Positions 1 through 9,452 of a DNA stretch of 64,000 bases are shown here, in pieces. Where the stretch lies: NCBI RefSeq assembly GCF_019402665.1, contig NZ_VSST01000015.1:1-64000 (forward strand), given 5' to 3'. Each line of letters begins with the position of its first letter. The first letter of the stretch is position 1. The notes under the pieces were generated by a model that worked only from the letters and a program-made list of their open reading frames with translations, had not been told where the DNA came from and made no database searches. The DNA is from Bradyrhizobium canariense (GTDB lineage Bacteria > Pseudomonadota > Alphaproteobacteria > Rhizobiales > Xanthobacteraceae). A program made the position numbers and the translations under genes.

Positions 1-1284
1 GGCGGCGAGGTGGAGCAGGCCGTCGATGACGCGCGTGACGGTGGAGGAATGTCCGCCGACCAGGGACTTGGCGCTGTCGGAGATCGCCTGGAACACGGGT
101 GTCACATCCGCGGGCGAGGCCGCAATCACCTTGAGGATGTCGGCGGTCGCGGTCTGCCGTTCCAGCGCTTCCCTCGTGGTGTTGAACAGGCTGACATTCT
201 TGATCGCGATCACCGCCTGGTCTGCGAAGGTCTGCAACAGCCGCACATGATGCTCGCCGAACGCGCCGGTCGCGCGCCGCGTGGCGATGATGACGCCGAT
301 GGCCTGGCCGTCGCTCATTAAAGGCGCGAATAACATGCTGCGGTAGCCGCGGGCGCGCGCGATGTCCCGCGCCGCCGGTTCGACCTCGGTGTCGGGCAAT
401 TGCGCCGCCACACCACTGGCCACGAGCCGGTAGGGCGGGAACTGCGCGAATGGCACCGGGAACGAGGACTGCAGCACGCGATCGCCGGCCGGATCGGTCG
501 GCGTGAACGCCGCAAGATGCGCGGCGCCGTCGATGTAGCGCAGAACTGCCGTGGAGAAGCCGCCGATCAGCCGGTTGGCGTTGGCGGCGATGGCGTCGAA
601 CACCGGCTGTACGTCGGAGGGTGAAGCGGCCATCACCTTCAGAATGTCGGCGGTGGCGGTCTGGCGTTCCAGCGTCTCGCGCGTCTCGTTGAACAGCCGC
701 GCGTTCTCGATCGCAATCACCGCCTGGTCGGCAAAGGTCTGGAGCAACTGCACGAGGTCGGCTGCGAACGCGCCGGGCTCGGCACGAGTTACGCTGATCA
801 TGCCGACTGGCGTCCCCCGATTCATCAGCGGCATGAACAGCACGCTGCGAAAGCCGCGCAGCCGCGCAAGGTTCCGGTTCAGCTCCGGGACCTCCGCGGC
901 TTCGCTATCGGGAAACTGGATCGTCTCGCCGCCGCGCACCAGCGCGAAGGTCGGAAAGTCGGCAATCTTGCGCGGGAACGACGCCTTCAGCCCTTCGTCC
1001 GCCTCGGTGCTCGTTGGTGTGAACGCCACGAGGTGGAGCTCGTCATCGATGAACTGAAGCACGGTGGCGGAGAAGCCGCCGAGCAAACGCCGGGAGCTGG
1101 ACGCGATCGCCTCGAAGACCGGCCGGGCATCGGACGGAGAGGCCGCGATGGTGCGCAGAATCCCGGCGCTGGCGCTTTGACGATCGCGCGCAATCGCGAG
1201 CTCACTGCGAAGCTGCGCGTTCTCGGCTGTGGCCGCCTGTAACAGGCGCTCAAGTTCCGCGATGTCGTTGGAAGGGGCGGTCAT
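1..1284 (-). CDS. Multi-GAF-domain sensor protein, 3' end beyond window
   Basis: The reading frame is open from an ATG at 1284 to the left edge, 428 codons without a stop, so the C-terminus is missing. After a short coiled N-terminus (about residues 1-30) it holds tandem GAF domains of about 169 residues each. The linker LLQTFADQAVIAI followed by a LFNETRE-like segment appears at the end of each unit, and the DNA repeats with a period near 507 bp (GTTGAACAG at 181 and at 688). GAF domains bind small ligands or chromophores. In rhizobia such arrays usually precede a histidine kinase or cyclase output domain, which lies outside this window, so the output type is unknown. The gene is probably transcribed alone; a TPP enzyme follows on the same strand upstream of it. 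Confidence 0.8.
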   Translation of the reverse strand, partial: MTAPSNDIAELERLLQAATAENAQLRSELAIARDRQSASAGILRTIAASPSDARPVFEAIASSSRRLLGGFSATVLQFIDDELHLVAFTPTSTEADEGLKASFPRKIADFPTFALVRGGETIQFPDSEAAEVPELNRNLARLRGFRSVLFMPLMNRGTPVGMISVTRAEPGAFAADLVQLLQTFADQAVIAIENARLFNETRETLERQTATADILKVMAASPSDVQPVFDAIAANANRLIGGFSTAVLRYIDGAAHLAAFTPTDPAGDRVLQSSFPVPFAQFPPYRLVASGVAAQLPDTEVEPAARDIARARGYRSMLFAPLMSDGQAIGVIIATRRATGAFGEHHVRLLQTFADQAVIAIKNVSLFNTTREALERQTATADILKVIAASPADVTPVFQAISDSAKSLVGGHSSTVTRVIDGLLHLAA

Positions 1285-1397
1285 TCGCAATCCGGCTTGA
1301 TGCCGCGACAAACGCGGCACCAGGGCGGATTATCACATCTCCTGCGGCCGGAGCCAGCGTCCGCGATAGCGAGTTTGCTGCCAGAATCCGGTCCGCT

Positions 1398-3032
1398 TCA
1401 CGTGCCCGGCCGCGACACCTCGGTCTCCTTGCTGGTGATGAACTCCAGCAGCACGGGAATGCCTTCCTGCGTCTTCTGGATGCCGCGCCTGATCGCGGGG
1501 ATGATGTCCTCAGGTCTCGTCACCCGCTCGCCATAGCCGCCGAAGGCGCGCGCCATCGCGGCGTAGTCGCCGGAAATGTCGGTCGACCGGTATTTTTCGG
1601 TCGAAACCGGCATCACCTTCAATTCGATCGCCATCGAGAAATTGTTCAGCAGGATCGACATGATCGGAATGCGCTCGCGCACCGCGGTCTCGAAATCCAT
1701 GCCGGTGAAGCCGATCGCGGCATCGCCCCAGACATTGATGCAGAGCTTGTCGGGTTTTGCGAGTTTCGCGCCCATGGCTAGCCCAAGGCCGTAGCCGAGC
1801 TGCGTCGTCTTGCCCCAGCCGAGATAGGTGAGCGGCTCGACCGACTTCCAGAACGGCGAGAGCTGGTCGCGCGGGCTGCCGGCATCGTGGGTGATGATGG
1901 TATTGCCGATGTCGACGGTGTGTTGCAGGTCCCACAGCACGCGATAGGGGCTTAAGGGCGCATCATTGCTGGTGAGCTTCGGCATCCATTTCGCCAGCCA
2001 CTCCTTGTGCGAGGCCGCGATCTCGGCCGCGACCGCCGAGGCGTCGCGATCTGCGGTGACGGTCTTGCCGATCTCCTCCAGCAGCGCATCGAGCACGAGC
2101 CCGGCATCGCCGACGAGGCCGATCCTGGCTTCCACGTCCTTGTTGAGATGGTTCGGATCAAGTGTGGAGTGGATGATGGTTTTGTCTTTCGGCATCGCGA
2201 TGCCGAAATTGGTCTCGGTGAAGGAGCAGCCAATGCCGAAAATGACGTCGGTCTCGGCCAGGAACTTCGGCACCGCGCGCGGCACCGCAAGGCCGCCAGA
2301 GCCAAGCGAGAGCGGATGCGTCTCCGGGAAGGACGATTTGCCCCCAAGGCTGGTCGTCACGGGAATGGCGAGCCGTTCGGCCAGCCGTTTCAGTTGCGGC
2401 CAGGCCTGCGCGTAATGCACGCCCTGGCCGGCATAGATCACCGGACGCTTGGCGTTGACGAGCAGGTCGGCCGCCTCCTTCACATGAATAGGGTCCGCGC
2501 CATAGCGGGTGCGCAGCACCGGCGTATAGTTCAGCGGCTCCGGCACGTCCTCGTTCCACATATCGGCGGGAATCTCGACGATGACAGGCCCGCCGCGGCC
2601 GTTCTTCAGCTTGGTGAAGGCGCGACGAAAAATGTTGGCGACTTCCGCGGCCAGGATGATCGGCTCCGACGATTTCGAAAACGCCTTCATCGCTTCGCTC
2701 GAATTGAAGTTCGGCTCGATATGCGCGAGCCTGCGCTGATAGCCCATCGGCAGCACCAGCACGGGAACGGATTCGCCGTAGCATTGCGCGACACCGCCCA
2801 TCGCATTCTCCGCACCAGGGCCGTGCTGCATGCAGAACGCGCCGATCGAGCGTCCCGATGTCACCCGCGAGATCGCATCCGCCATGTGGATGCCGACGCG
2901 CTCCTGCCGCACCATCACGGGCCGGATATCGGCCTTGGCCGCATGCTCGATCAGATGATTGACCGGATAACCGCAGAGGATCTCGATCCCCTCGCGCTTT
3001 ATGATTTCCGCAATCGCGGTGCCGAGCTTCAT
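1398..3032 (-). CDS. Thiamine pyrophosphate-requiring enzyme (acetolactate synthase family)
   Basis: The 544-residue protein has the three-part layout of the acetolactate synthase/POX/oxalyl-CoA decarboxylase superfamily. An N-terminal PYR domain carries the catalytic glutamate (E44 in VRQERVGIHMADA), a central Rossmann-like domain includes the AGQGVHYAQAW stretch, and a C-terminal PP domain has the TPP/Mg motif near residues 435-465 (WGDAAIGFTGMDFE, then LLNNFSM). The usual GDG of the motif reads GDA here. No regulatory small subunit and no valine/isoleucine biosynthesis gene lies nearby, so biosynthetic acetolactate synthase is unlikely. A peripheral 2-keto acid decarboxylase or carboligase is more plausible. 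The substrate cannot be read from sequence. The family call is firm, the exact reaction open. Confidence 0.85.
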   Translation of the reverse strand: MKLGTAIAEIIKREGIEILCGYPVNHLIEHAAKADIRPVMVRQERVGIHMADAISRVTSGRSIGAFCMQHGPGAENAMGGVAQCYGESVPVLVLPMGYQRRLAHIEPNFNSSEAMKAFSKSSEPIILAAEVANIFRRAFTKLKNGRGGPVIVEIPADMWNEDVPEPLNYTPVLRTRYGADPIHVKEAADLLVNAKRPVIYAGQGVHYAQAWPQLKRLAERLAIPVTTSLGGKSSFPETHPLSLGSGGLAVPRAVPKFLAETDVIFGIGCSFTETNFGIAMPKDKTIIHSTLDPNHLNKDVEARIGLVGDAGLVLDALLEEIGKTVTADRDASAVAAEIAASHKEWLAKWMPKLTSNDAPLSPYRVLWDLQHTVDIGNTIITHDAGSPRDQLSPFWKSVEPLTYLGWGKTTQLGYGLGLAMGAKLAKPDKLCINVWGDAAIGFTGMDFETAVRERIPIMSILLNNFSMAIELKVMPVSTEKYRSTDISGDYAAMARAFGGYGERVTRPEDIIPAIRRGIQKTQEGIPVLLEFITSKETEVSRPGT

Positions 3033-3155
3033 GGCGTTTCTCTCCCTGGGCAGGCCGGTTGGTCCGGCCGATTAGGGAAGAGAGGATCAGGAATCGGGGA
3101 AAGGGTAAAGCGCGGGCGATGAGAGTCGCGGTAGGTCAGCTATGCAGCGAGCTGC

Positions 3156-3240
3156 CGTAGCCCGGATGGAGCGCAGCGCAATCCGGGGCCGTGCTACCCG
3201 GACATACCAATGACGAATTCGCCGCGCTCCATCCGCTACG
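3156..3240. repeat. Palindromic intergenic repeat, rhizobial type
   Basis: The left arm CGTAGCCCGGATGGAGCGC (3156-3174) pairs with the right arm GCGCTCCATCCGCTACG (3224-3240) apart from a two-base bulge. An inner CCCGGAT/ATCCGGG pair adds a nested hairpin. Elements starting GTAGCCCGGATGGAGCGCAG are recognisable as a dispersed repeat of Bradyrhizobium-like genomes. It lies between the TPP enzyme start and the 3' end of a small secreted-protein gene and could act as a transcript-end structure. Confidence 0.7.
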
Positions 3241-3244
3241 ACCG

Positions 3245-3670
3245 CTACTTGCAGCTTTGGCAGATCCTCAGCTTGCGTTTCAACGCCTCGTCTTCTTGAT
3301 CGATCAATTGCTCAGCGGCGCCTTTAGCACCCGGATCGGCCCTGGAGCCCTTCGCCGTGCGTGACCTCACAGGCGGCACCACTTGGCTCGAGGTGTCATT
3401 GCCCTCGCCGGGGCCTACGCTGAAGCCATCGTAGTCGGCGGCCGGGTTCGGCGCCGATGGAAGCCCGCCGATCACCGGCGGCGAAGCTTCTCTGATGGAT
3501 GCTGCCGGCGGAGGTCTGGAATTTTTGGCGCCCGCATGCGGCGGCGATGCATTGGGCGGAGAAAGCGAAACCGGCGGGGCGGCCGAAGTCTGTCCTCTTG
3601 CGCTGTCCTGCGACCAGACGCCGACAACGATGAGGCTGAAAGCCAGGAGCATCACGCTTCTCATCCGCAT
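3245..3670 (-). CDS. Small secreted proline-rich protein of unknown function
   Basis: The 141-residue product begins with a clear signal peptide (MRMRSVMLLAFSLIVVGVW, then a small-residue cleavage region near ARGQTSA). The mature part is rich in proline, alanine and serine to about residue 95, followed by a charged segment and a C-terminal RICQSCK. The low-complexity middle suggests an extended periplasmic or cell-wall-facing linker. No catalytic motif is visible. The 3' end directly follows a palindromic repeat. I do not recognise the family; export is the only supported prediction. Confidence 0.65.
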   Translation of the reverse strand: MRMRSVMLLAFSLIVVGVWSQDSARGQTSAAPPVSLSPPNASPPHAGAKNSRPPPAASIREASPPVIGGLPSAPNPAADYDGFSVGPGEGNDTSSQVVPPVRSRTAKGSRADPGAKGAAEQLIDQEDEALKRKLRICQSCK

Positions 3671-3859
3671 CCTTCAAGCAGCTGTGGTTGGTGGATTGAC
3701 GTAAGAAAGGTATCAGGACTCACATGGTCGTCAAAGCGCCGCAGCCCGGATTTCGCAGCCGGGAACATGGTTCACAAAGCGTGACCGGCCCGCCCGCGCT
3801 CCCAGTCGCCGTGAACGTCAAAGAGGAATTTAACGCTTGCGCCCTAACTTGCGCTCGCC

Positions 3860-5302
3860 ATGAGTGACCAGGCCGTCCACAGCGAGGTTCAACCGTTTTC
3901 TGCGCGTGCTGCGCTTCCCTGGCTGGTGAGCCTTGGCGTTTATGCCCTGCTGCTGAGCCTTGGACCGCGGCTGCTCAATGATCCCGACAGCTATTCGCAC
4001 ATCGAAGTCGGCCGCTGGATCATCGCGCACGGCACGCTGCCTGCGAGCGACCCATTTTCTTTTTCGAGGCACGGCGCGCCCTGGATCACCTTCGAATGGC
4101 TCTCGGAGATCATCTACGCCGGTGCCTACGCGCTTGCCGGCTGGCAGGGCGTCCTCGTCGTCGCCGCCGCGGCGATAGCGCTCGCCTTTGGCCTGTTCAC
4201 GTTCTTCCTGCTGCGCGAGCTTTCGCCGACCCAGACGCTGCTCATGGTGATCGCGGCCGTCATCCTGTTGGCGCCGCATATGCTGGCGCGGCCCCACGTG
4301 CTGGTGCTGCCGCTGATGCTGACATGGGCGGCTGCCCTGGTACGCTGCATGGATCGTGGAGGACCTCCGCCGTACTGGGCCCTTCCGCTGCTGGTCGTGT
4401 GGGCCAATCTGCACGGCAGTGTGGTGCTGGCGCTTGGACTGATCGGCCCTGCGGGCTTCGAGGCGCTGCTGCGCGAGAAGCGTAGCGAATGGCCACGCGT
4501 GTTCCTGCGGTGGCTGCCGTTCACCGCGCTCGCGGTCGCGGCGTCCTGCCTGACGCCCTACGGGCCGGAACCGCTGCTGATGCCGCTGACGACGCTCGGC
4601 CTCGGCCCCGCGCTCGGTTGGATCGCGGAATGGCGGCCGCAGGATTTCAGCCACATAGGCTTCTTCGAATTGCTGCTGCTGGCCGGCATCTTCGCGCTCT
4701 CGCGTGGCGTGACGCTGCCGGTCGTGCGTGCGTTGGTCGTGATCGGCTTGCTGCATTTCGCGCTGGCCCAGATCCGCAATGCGGATCTGCTGGCCATGCT
4801 GGCGCCGCTCTATCTGGCGGCTCCGCTGGGGCGGACGTTCGGCGGACCGGTGGGAGAAGATGCTCCCGGCTCGTCACGCGGCCTGAACCTGGCCACACTG
4901 GGTGTGTTGATCGTAGTGAGCGGGGCGACGCTGGCCCGTGATATACGGCCGGCTCCGGCCATTACCCCTCAGGCTGCCATCGCTGAAGCCAAGCTCGCCA
5001 CGGTGGGGCACGTGCTCAACGATTATTCCTTTGGCGGCTATTTGATCTTTGCCGGTATTCCCACCTTCATCGACGGTCGCGGTGAACTGTACGGGGGAGC
5101 GTTCATCAACCGCTACAATCGCGCGCTGGCGCTGGTCGATCTCGGCGACTTTCTCAAGTTGCTCGACGAATACAACATCGGCGCAACGCTGCTCGCGCCG
5201 GGCACGCCGGCGATAGCGATGCTGGACCGGCTGCCCCAATGGCAGCGCGTCTACAGCGACGACGTGGCGGTCGTGCACAAGCGGCGAGGTATGCCGCAAT
5301 GA
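3860..5302 (+). CDS. Multi-spanning membrane protein, GT-C-like
   Basis: The 480-residue protein has roughly ten hydrophobic segments. After the first transmembrane helix comes a loop with DPDSYSHIEVGRWI and SDPFSFSRHGAPWITFEW, an acidic/aromatic first periplasmic loop like those of GT-C fold lipid-linked-sugar transferases. A soluble C-terminal part of about 130 residues follows (NDYSFGGYLIFAGIPTFIDGR). Convergent neighbours are a methyltransferase and a GtrB-type glycosyltransferase, which supports a role in surface polysaccharide or glycolipid assembly. That role is inferred from fold and context; no substrate can be named. Confidence 0.75.
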   Translation: MSDQAVHSEVQPFSARAALPWLVSLGVYALLLSLGPRLLNDPDSYSHIEVGRWIIAHGTLPASDPFSFSRHGAPWITFEWLSEIIYAGAYALAGWQGVLVVAAAAIALAFGLFTFFLLRELSPTQTLLMVIAAVILLAPHMLARPHVLVLPLMLTWAAALVRCMDRGGPPPYWALPLLVVWANLHGSVVLALGLIGPAGFEALLREKRSEWPRVFLRWLPFTALAVAASCLTPYGPEPLLMPLTTLGLGPALGWIAEWRPQDFSHIGFFELLLLAGIFALSRGVTLPVVRALVVIGLLHFALAQIRNADLLAMLAPLYLAAPLGRTFGGPVGEDAPGSSRGLNLATLGVLIVVSGATLARDIRPAPAITPQAAIAEAKLATVGHVLNDYSFGGYLIFAGIPTFIDGRGELYGGAFINRYNRALALVDLGDFLKLLDEYNIGATLLAPGTPAIAMLDRLPQWQRVYSDDVAVVHKRRGMPQ

Positions 5303-5306
5303 TAGA

Positions 5307-5990
5307 TCAAGCGGTCCCGTAGGCGGCGTACTGGCCGCCGAGCGGCACGCTGCTCAGGGTCGCTTCGAGGCGCCGCGCCGGCTTGGTGTCCCAGGGCAGC
5401 AGCAGGAAATGGCGCGCACCGATCTCGCGCAAGCCGCCGGCAGCCATCAATTTTCGGGTTGTGCCGGCCCCGAGCAGGACGGCGTCCCGGTCGAACTCAC
5501 AACGCGCGACGGCAAGGCGGGTCAGCGGGTTGTATGGATTGTGCTCGATGACGCAGACGAGTCCCCCGGGTCGCGTCACGCGCCGCATCTCGGCGATGAA
5601 TTGCGCCCATTCGGCCGGCACGACGTGGTGCATCACGCAGACGGCGGTGACCAGATCGAAGCTGGCATCGTCGAAAGGAAAGGTGCGGCCGTCAAACTCA
5701 CGGTAGTCGACCTTGCCGTTGTCAGCGCGTGCCTGCGCCAGGCTGGCCGAAGAAACGTCGATCCCGCTCAAGCGGCCGACCATGCCGTGCAGCAGGGGAT
5801 GAAGGCTGCCCACGCCGCAGCCGACGTCCAGCATGTCGGGCCTCTCCTTGTCGAGCCGCTGCGCGATCAGATTGCCCAGGAGATCGGCCTTGGCGCGCAT
5901 GAAGAAGTGATGCGGCAAGCCGGAGAAGTCGATCGAGGATTGGACCACGTCACGGTAGTTGTCGTGATAACCGTCGAAGAGCTCGGTCAT
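5307..5990 (-). CDS. Class I SAM-dependent methyltransferase
   Basis: The ATG at 5990 gives 227 residues; longer reading frames upstream run into the preceding glycosyltransferase gene, which ends at 5999. The SAM-binding motif I is MLDVGCGVGSLHPLL, the acidic end of the second strand is SGIDVSS, and motif post-I/IV reads FDLVTAVCVMHHV, as in the UbiE/COQ5-like Methyltransf_11 group. The gene is 8 bp downstream of a GtrB-like transferase on the same strand, so the two are probably one operon. It may methylate a lipid-linked sugar or a small molecule; the acceptor is unknown. Confidence 0.85.
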   Translation of the reverse strand: MTELFDGYHDNYRDVVQSSIDFSGLPHHFFMRAKADLLGNLIAQRLDKERPDMLDVGCGVGSLHPLLHGMVGRLSGIDVSSASLAQARADNGKVDYREFDGRTFPFDDASFDLVTAVCVMHHVVPAEWAQFIAEMRRVTRPGGLVCVIEHNPYNPLTRLAVARCEFDRDAVLLGAGTTRKLMAAGGLREIGARHFLLLPWDTKPARRLEATLSSVPLGGQYAAYGTA

Positions 5991-5998
5991 GCGCCGGC

Positions 5999-6994
5999 TC
6001 ACTCGTTGACGGCGTGGATCGCGGGTGCGGCCGCCGTCTCGTTGCGGTCGAAGCCAGCGCGGGTCTGCACCACGTAGAGCGGGCGACGTTTCACCTCGGC
6101 ATGGATGCGGCCGACGTAAAGCCCCACGATACCCGTCATCAGCATGTTCATTCCACACAACAGGGACACGACGACCATCGTCGAGGACCAGCCGGTCACG
6201 AGATGACTGTCGTTGCTGAGCCACAACAGGATCACCCAGCCGCCGTAGAGCAATGCCAGACCTGAGACCGTCAATCCGCACCAGATTGCGAGCCGCAAGG
6301 GCAGATCGGAAAAGCCGAGCGCGGCGTTCATCGCGAGCCGCACCATCTTGAACACCGGATATTTGGTCTCCCCCGCTGCACGCTCGAGGCGGTGGAAGGC
6401 GACCTCGGCCTGCCGGAAGCCGAGCCAGGCGATCATGCCGCGTACGAAGCGGTCCTGCTCCGGCATCTGCCGAAGCGCGTCGAGCACCTTGCGATCGATC
6501 AGGCGGAAGTCGCCGACATCGGCGGGGATGCCGACCGAGGACATCCTGCCGAGAAGCCGATAGAACAGATGCGCGGTCGCGCGTTTGAATCGGCTTTCGC
6601 CGTCGCGCGACAGGCGGCGGGCGTGGACGATGTCGTTGCCTTCCTGCCATTTTGCGATCAATTGCTCGATCACTTCAGGCGGATCCTGCAAATCGGCATC
6701 CATGACGATGATTGCTTCACCTTGCGCGGCGTCCATGCCGGCGGTGATGGCGATCTGATGCCCGAAATTTCGCGACAGGCCGATATAGCGAAAGCGCGGG
6801 TCGCGCGTGGCGAGCGCCTGTAGCACGATCGAACTGGAATCGCTGCTGCCGTCGTCGACGAAGATCGCCTCTGCCGGCCCGTCGAGCCGGGACAAGACCA
6901 GGTCGAGCCTGCGCAGCAGCACCGGCAACACGGCTTCCTCGTTGAACACGGGGATGACGAGGCTGTAGCGGATCGACTGGAAATTGGCCGCCAT
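5999..6994 (-). CDS. Family 2 glycosyltransferase, GtrB/DPM1-like with C-terminal membrane helices
   Basis: The start at 6994 (MAANFQSIRYSLVIPVFNEE) puts the GT-A fold at the N-terminus. The nucleotide-binding region VDDGSSDSS and the DxD-type motif VMDADLQDPPE are both present, and two transmembrane helices lie near residues 235-305. This is the layout of GtrB, ArnC and dolichol-phosphate-mannose synthase, which move a sugar from a nucleotide onto undecaprenyl phosphate at the inner face of the inner membrane. The two neighbouring multi-spanning GT-C-like proteins could be the enzymes that use the lipid-linked sugar on the periplasmic side. The operon link to the downstream methyltransferase is by an 8-bp gap. 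Confidence 0.88.
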   Translation of the reverse strand: MAANFQSIRYSLVIPVFNEEAVLPVLLRRLDLVLSRLDGPAEAIFVDDGSSDSSSIVLQALATRDPRFRYIGLSRNFGHQIAITAGMDAAQGEAIIVMDADLQDPPEVIEQLIAKWQEGNDIVHARRLSRDGESRFKRATAHLFYRLLGRMSSVGIPADVGDFRLIDRKVLDALRQMPEQDRFVRGMIAWLGFRQAEVAFHRLERAAGETKYPVFKMVRLAMNAALGFSDLPLRLAIWCGLTVSGLALLYGGWVILLWLSNDSHLVTGWSSTMVVVSLLCGMNMLMTGIVGLYVGRIHAEVKRRPLYVVQTRAGFDRNETAAAPAIHAVNE

Positions 6995-7169
6995 GCGAGA
7001 GAGTCCAACTCGTTGCAGGAGCGGAAGTCTATGCCGGGGGTGGTTAAGGTCGCCTTGCCACAACCGTTAAAGGATATGGGGAGCCGGGGTGGCTTCCAAA
7101 AAGGGGTGCGAATGGTGATGCCCGATTAACAACGCCGAGCAGCCGCGGCTTTGGCCCAGGACTTGCGAC

Positions 7170-8732
7170 TTAGGGCTTGCGGCGGATCTTGTAGAGAACA
7201 AATCGCTCCGAGGTATCCAGCGCTTCCAGCAGATCCGGCAGTGGGTTTACGGCCCGCGGTCCGAGGACGTAGAGATAGTCGTAGTCCTGGGGCCAGGTGC
7301 TGACGAACGGCGGAACGCCAGCTGGCGGCCGGCTTGCCGCAATCGCGGTCAGCACGCCCAGCGGCATCGGCCCCCCGTAGGGAATGGCAAGGCGGCGCAC
7401 GTCCTCGCGTGGCCGCACGGGCTGCTTGCCCGCTTCCGTAAATAGATTGGGCACGAACGCGTTGGCATAGTGCACGGCGAGCGTAGGCGCATAATACATC
7501 GGATATGAGGTGAGGTCGGCGAAGGGCGGGTCTCCATTGTCGTCCGTGCTGGCGACCAGGATGCGCGAGCCGCGATCGATCTTGTGGAACGACTCGACGA
7601 TGGCCGCATAGTCGGTGCGGTAAGGCAACCACACCGCGAGCACGACGGCGAGATTGACCAGGATGATGCCACTGATCGCGGCGAGCGCTGCCATTCTCCA
7701 TGTCCGGCTGGGCAGCGTAATAGAGCAGAAGGCCGGCAGGATCAGAGCCGCAGCGGGAATCACGCGAAGGTCGACGAACGAAGTTCCGAACAGCTTCGAG
7801 GGAATGACGACGTAGAGCAGCGCGAAGCCGGTCGCGAGCCAGATCCCGGCTGCTTCGAGCTTGAGGACGCCGCGTCTTGCGGCGAAAAACAGCGAGATCA
7901 TCAGCGCAAGCCCGGTCGCAGCCGCGATCGTCAAATTGTAACCGTTCATGATGCGCAACGGCCAGATCGGCTTGAATCCGAAGAACCAGTTCGTTCCTTC
8001 GCTTCCGATCGATCCCGCGGTCATGCGCATGATCCCAAACAGGGCAAGCGCCGGTACGGCCAGCGCGGCGAGCCGCGCGGCGGCGACACCGTACGATATT
8101 CGCCCATGGCGGATGCGCGAGAGCTCGTAAAGGCCGAGCGTCGCGCCGTAGATGCCGAGGGAGAAGAAATGCGCCGCAAATAGCGCAGCGACGAAGACCA
8201 TGTTGACGACGAAACGCAATGGCCATGGGCGTTCCGCGAGCATCAGATAGACGGCGATGCCGCAGAGAGCGAGGCCCAGTCCGAACTCGAAATTCACGAA
8301 GCCCCAGCTGAACGGTAGGCAGTAAAGGAACGCGAGCGCCGCAAAGCCGGCGAGATGGACCCGTCCCTTCCGCGCCCATTCGAGCAAGAGCGCGCCCCCA
8401 ACGATCAGCAATTGACTCAGGAGCAGAAACAGCCGCGTGGCGTTCTCGACGCTGATCAGCCGCGCCATCTGCGGGACCAGCAGATCCATGCCAAGGTTGG
8501 GATAGAATGCCCAAGCCACTTCGTAATGCGGATTGGCGTTGGGGGTGCCGTTCTGGTTCAGAATATACATCCGGGCGAGGTGATTGGGATAGTCGACCAT
8601 CGCGGGGATAGGGGTCAGCAGCACCGGAAGAAACGACACAGCCGCCAGGACAGCAAGAACGGTGATCGCCACCGATCGGTCCGAGCCAAGACCAGCCCGG
8701 ATTGTCGAGGTCGGCTTGTCAGAAGAAATCAT
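7170..8732 (-). CDS. Multi-spanning membrane protein, possible glycosyltransferase
   Basis: I chose the ATG at 8732 (MISSDKPTSTIRAG) over a longer frame from 8789 because the extra N-terminal residues are charged and precede the first membrane helix by too much. About 520 residues with some ten hydrophobic helices follow. The first periplasmic loop holds MVDYPNHLARMYIL, again resembling GT-C enzymes where an acidic residue follows the first helix. A soluble C-terminal region of roughly 150 residues ends in YKIRRKP. It lies just upstream of the GtrB-like gene on the same strand, 175 bp apart. Family not recognised with confidence. Confidence 0.75.
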   Translation of the reverse strand: MISSDKPTSTIRAGLGSDRSVAITVLAVLAAVSFLPVLLTPIPAMVDYPNHLARMYILNQNGTPNANPHYEVAWAFYPNLGMDLLVPQMARLISVENATRLFLLLSQLLIVGGALLLEWARKGRVHLAGFAALAFLYCLPFSWGFVNFEFGLGLALCGIAVYLMLAERPWPLRFVVNMVFVAALFAAHFFSLGIYGATLGLYELSRIRHGRISYGVAAARLAALAVPALALFGIMRMTAGSIGSEGTNWFFGFKPIWPLRIMNGYNLTIAAATGLALMISLFFAARRGVLKLEAAGIWLATGFALLYVVIPSKLFGTSFVDLRVIPAAALILPAFCSITLPSRTWRMAALAAISGIILVNLAVVLAVWLPYRTDYAAIVESFHKIDRGSRILVASTDDNGDPPFADLTSYPMYYAPTLAVHYANAFVPNLFTEAGKQPVRPREDVRRLAIPYGGPMPLGVLTAIAASRPPAGVPPFVSTWPQDYDYLYVLGPRAVNPLPDLLEALDTSERFVLYKIRRKP

Positions 8733-8913
8733 GTCATCGGGCCGCTGCAGTTTGAGCTTACGCTCTACGATGGCGCAACCGCCCGACACAACGCCATATT
8801 GCGAATTCGCGAAATCAAGCTGGGTCGTCGCCGCATCGGAAGGAGGAGCCCGTCATCCGACGCGCTGCACGCGGACTTGTGCTGATGAGATTGCGGCGCG
8901 CCGGCAATGCCGG

Positions 8914-9078
8914 CTACTTGACCGCCGCGCCGACCGAGTTGAATTTGCCGCTCAGGAGTGCGCTGCCGGTGTTGTTCACGGCCGCGATGATCGCAAACGC
9001 GATGCCGGTGGCGATCAGACAATACTCGATGGCAGTGGCACCATTTTCATCGGCAAGAAATGACTTGAGCAAAGTCAT
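8914..9078 (-). CDS. Flp/Fap-type (type IVb) pilin
   Basis: The 54-residue protein starts MTLLKSFLADENGATAIEY and continues with one long hydrophobic helix, the signature of Flp major pilins, in which prepilin peptidase cleaves just before the hydrophobic stretch and a conserved glutamate follows. The start at 9078 is supported by AGGAG seven bases upstream; a longer frame to 9165 lacks this. No tad/cpa assembly genes are in the window, so this is an isolated pilin gene whose secretion machinery would be elsewhere. It forms surface fibres used in attachment in related bacteria. Confidence 0.88.
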   Translation of the reverse strand: MTLLKSFLADENGATAIEYCLIATGIAFAIIAAVNNTGSALLSGKFNSVGAAVK

Positions 9079-9269
9079 CGTCAACTCCTGTTCATCCGTC
9101 CAACCTAGGCTGGTGCCGTTTTCGGAATGGTAAATTGATTCAGCAAATTTTCGCGGGCGCGTCAAAACCCAGGTGGATGGTCCTCACCTGCCGTTTGGTA
9201 TGGTGTCACCGATTGACTTAAGGTTTCGTCACCCAATTCGGACGCATTTGGCGATATCGTCATCCCGTC

Positions 9270-9452
9270 TCAGGACGAGATCTGGCGTTCCGGCGCGGCC
9301 TTGCCGGGGCGTTTCAGCACCGTTGCCAGGCGTCCGACCAGATAGCTCACCGCGCATGGCTGCGCCCGCGCGGAGCTGCCGGCGAGGCTTTCTTCCTCGG
9401 CCGCGTCGTTGACGATGCCGATGTAGTTCTTTCTGGCGTCCTGCTGCTGCAC
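9270..9452 (-). CDS. Possible 60-residue protein, unknown
   Basis: A frame from a GTG at 9452 encodes MQQQDARKNYIGIVNDAAEEES followed by a stretch with one cysteine and a basic tail. The composition looks protein-like compared with the arginine-rich alternative frame. There is no clear ribosome binding site, so it may not be expressed. It occupies an otherwise gene-free interval between the pilin and a DUF982 gene. Confidence 0.35.
   Translation of the reverse strand: MQQQDARKNYIGIVNDAAEEESLAGSSARAQPCAVSYLVGRLATVLKRPGKAAPERQISS

Noticed and set aside
3860..5302. Antisense frames of 130-308 codons over the GT-C-like gene
   Set aside because: The plus-strand frame gives a coherent series of membrane helices; the antisense products are glutamine- and arginine-rich low-complexity sequence.
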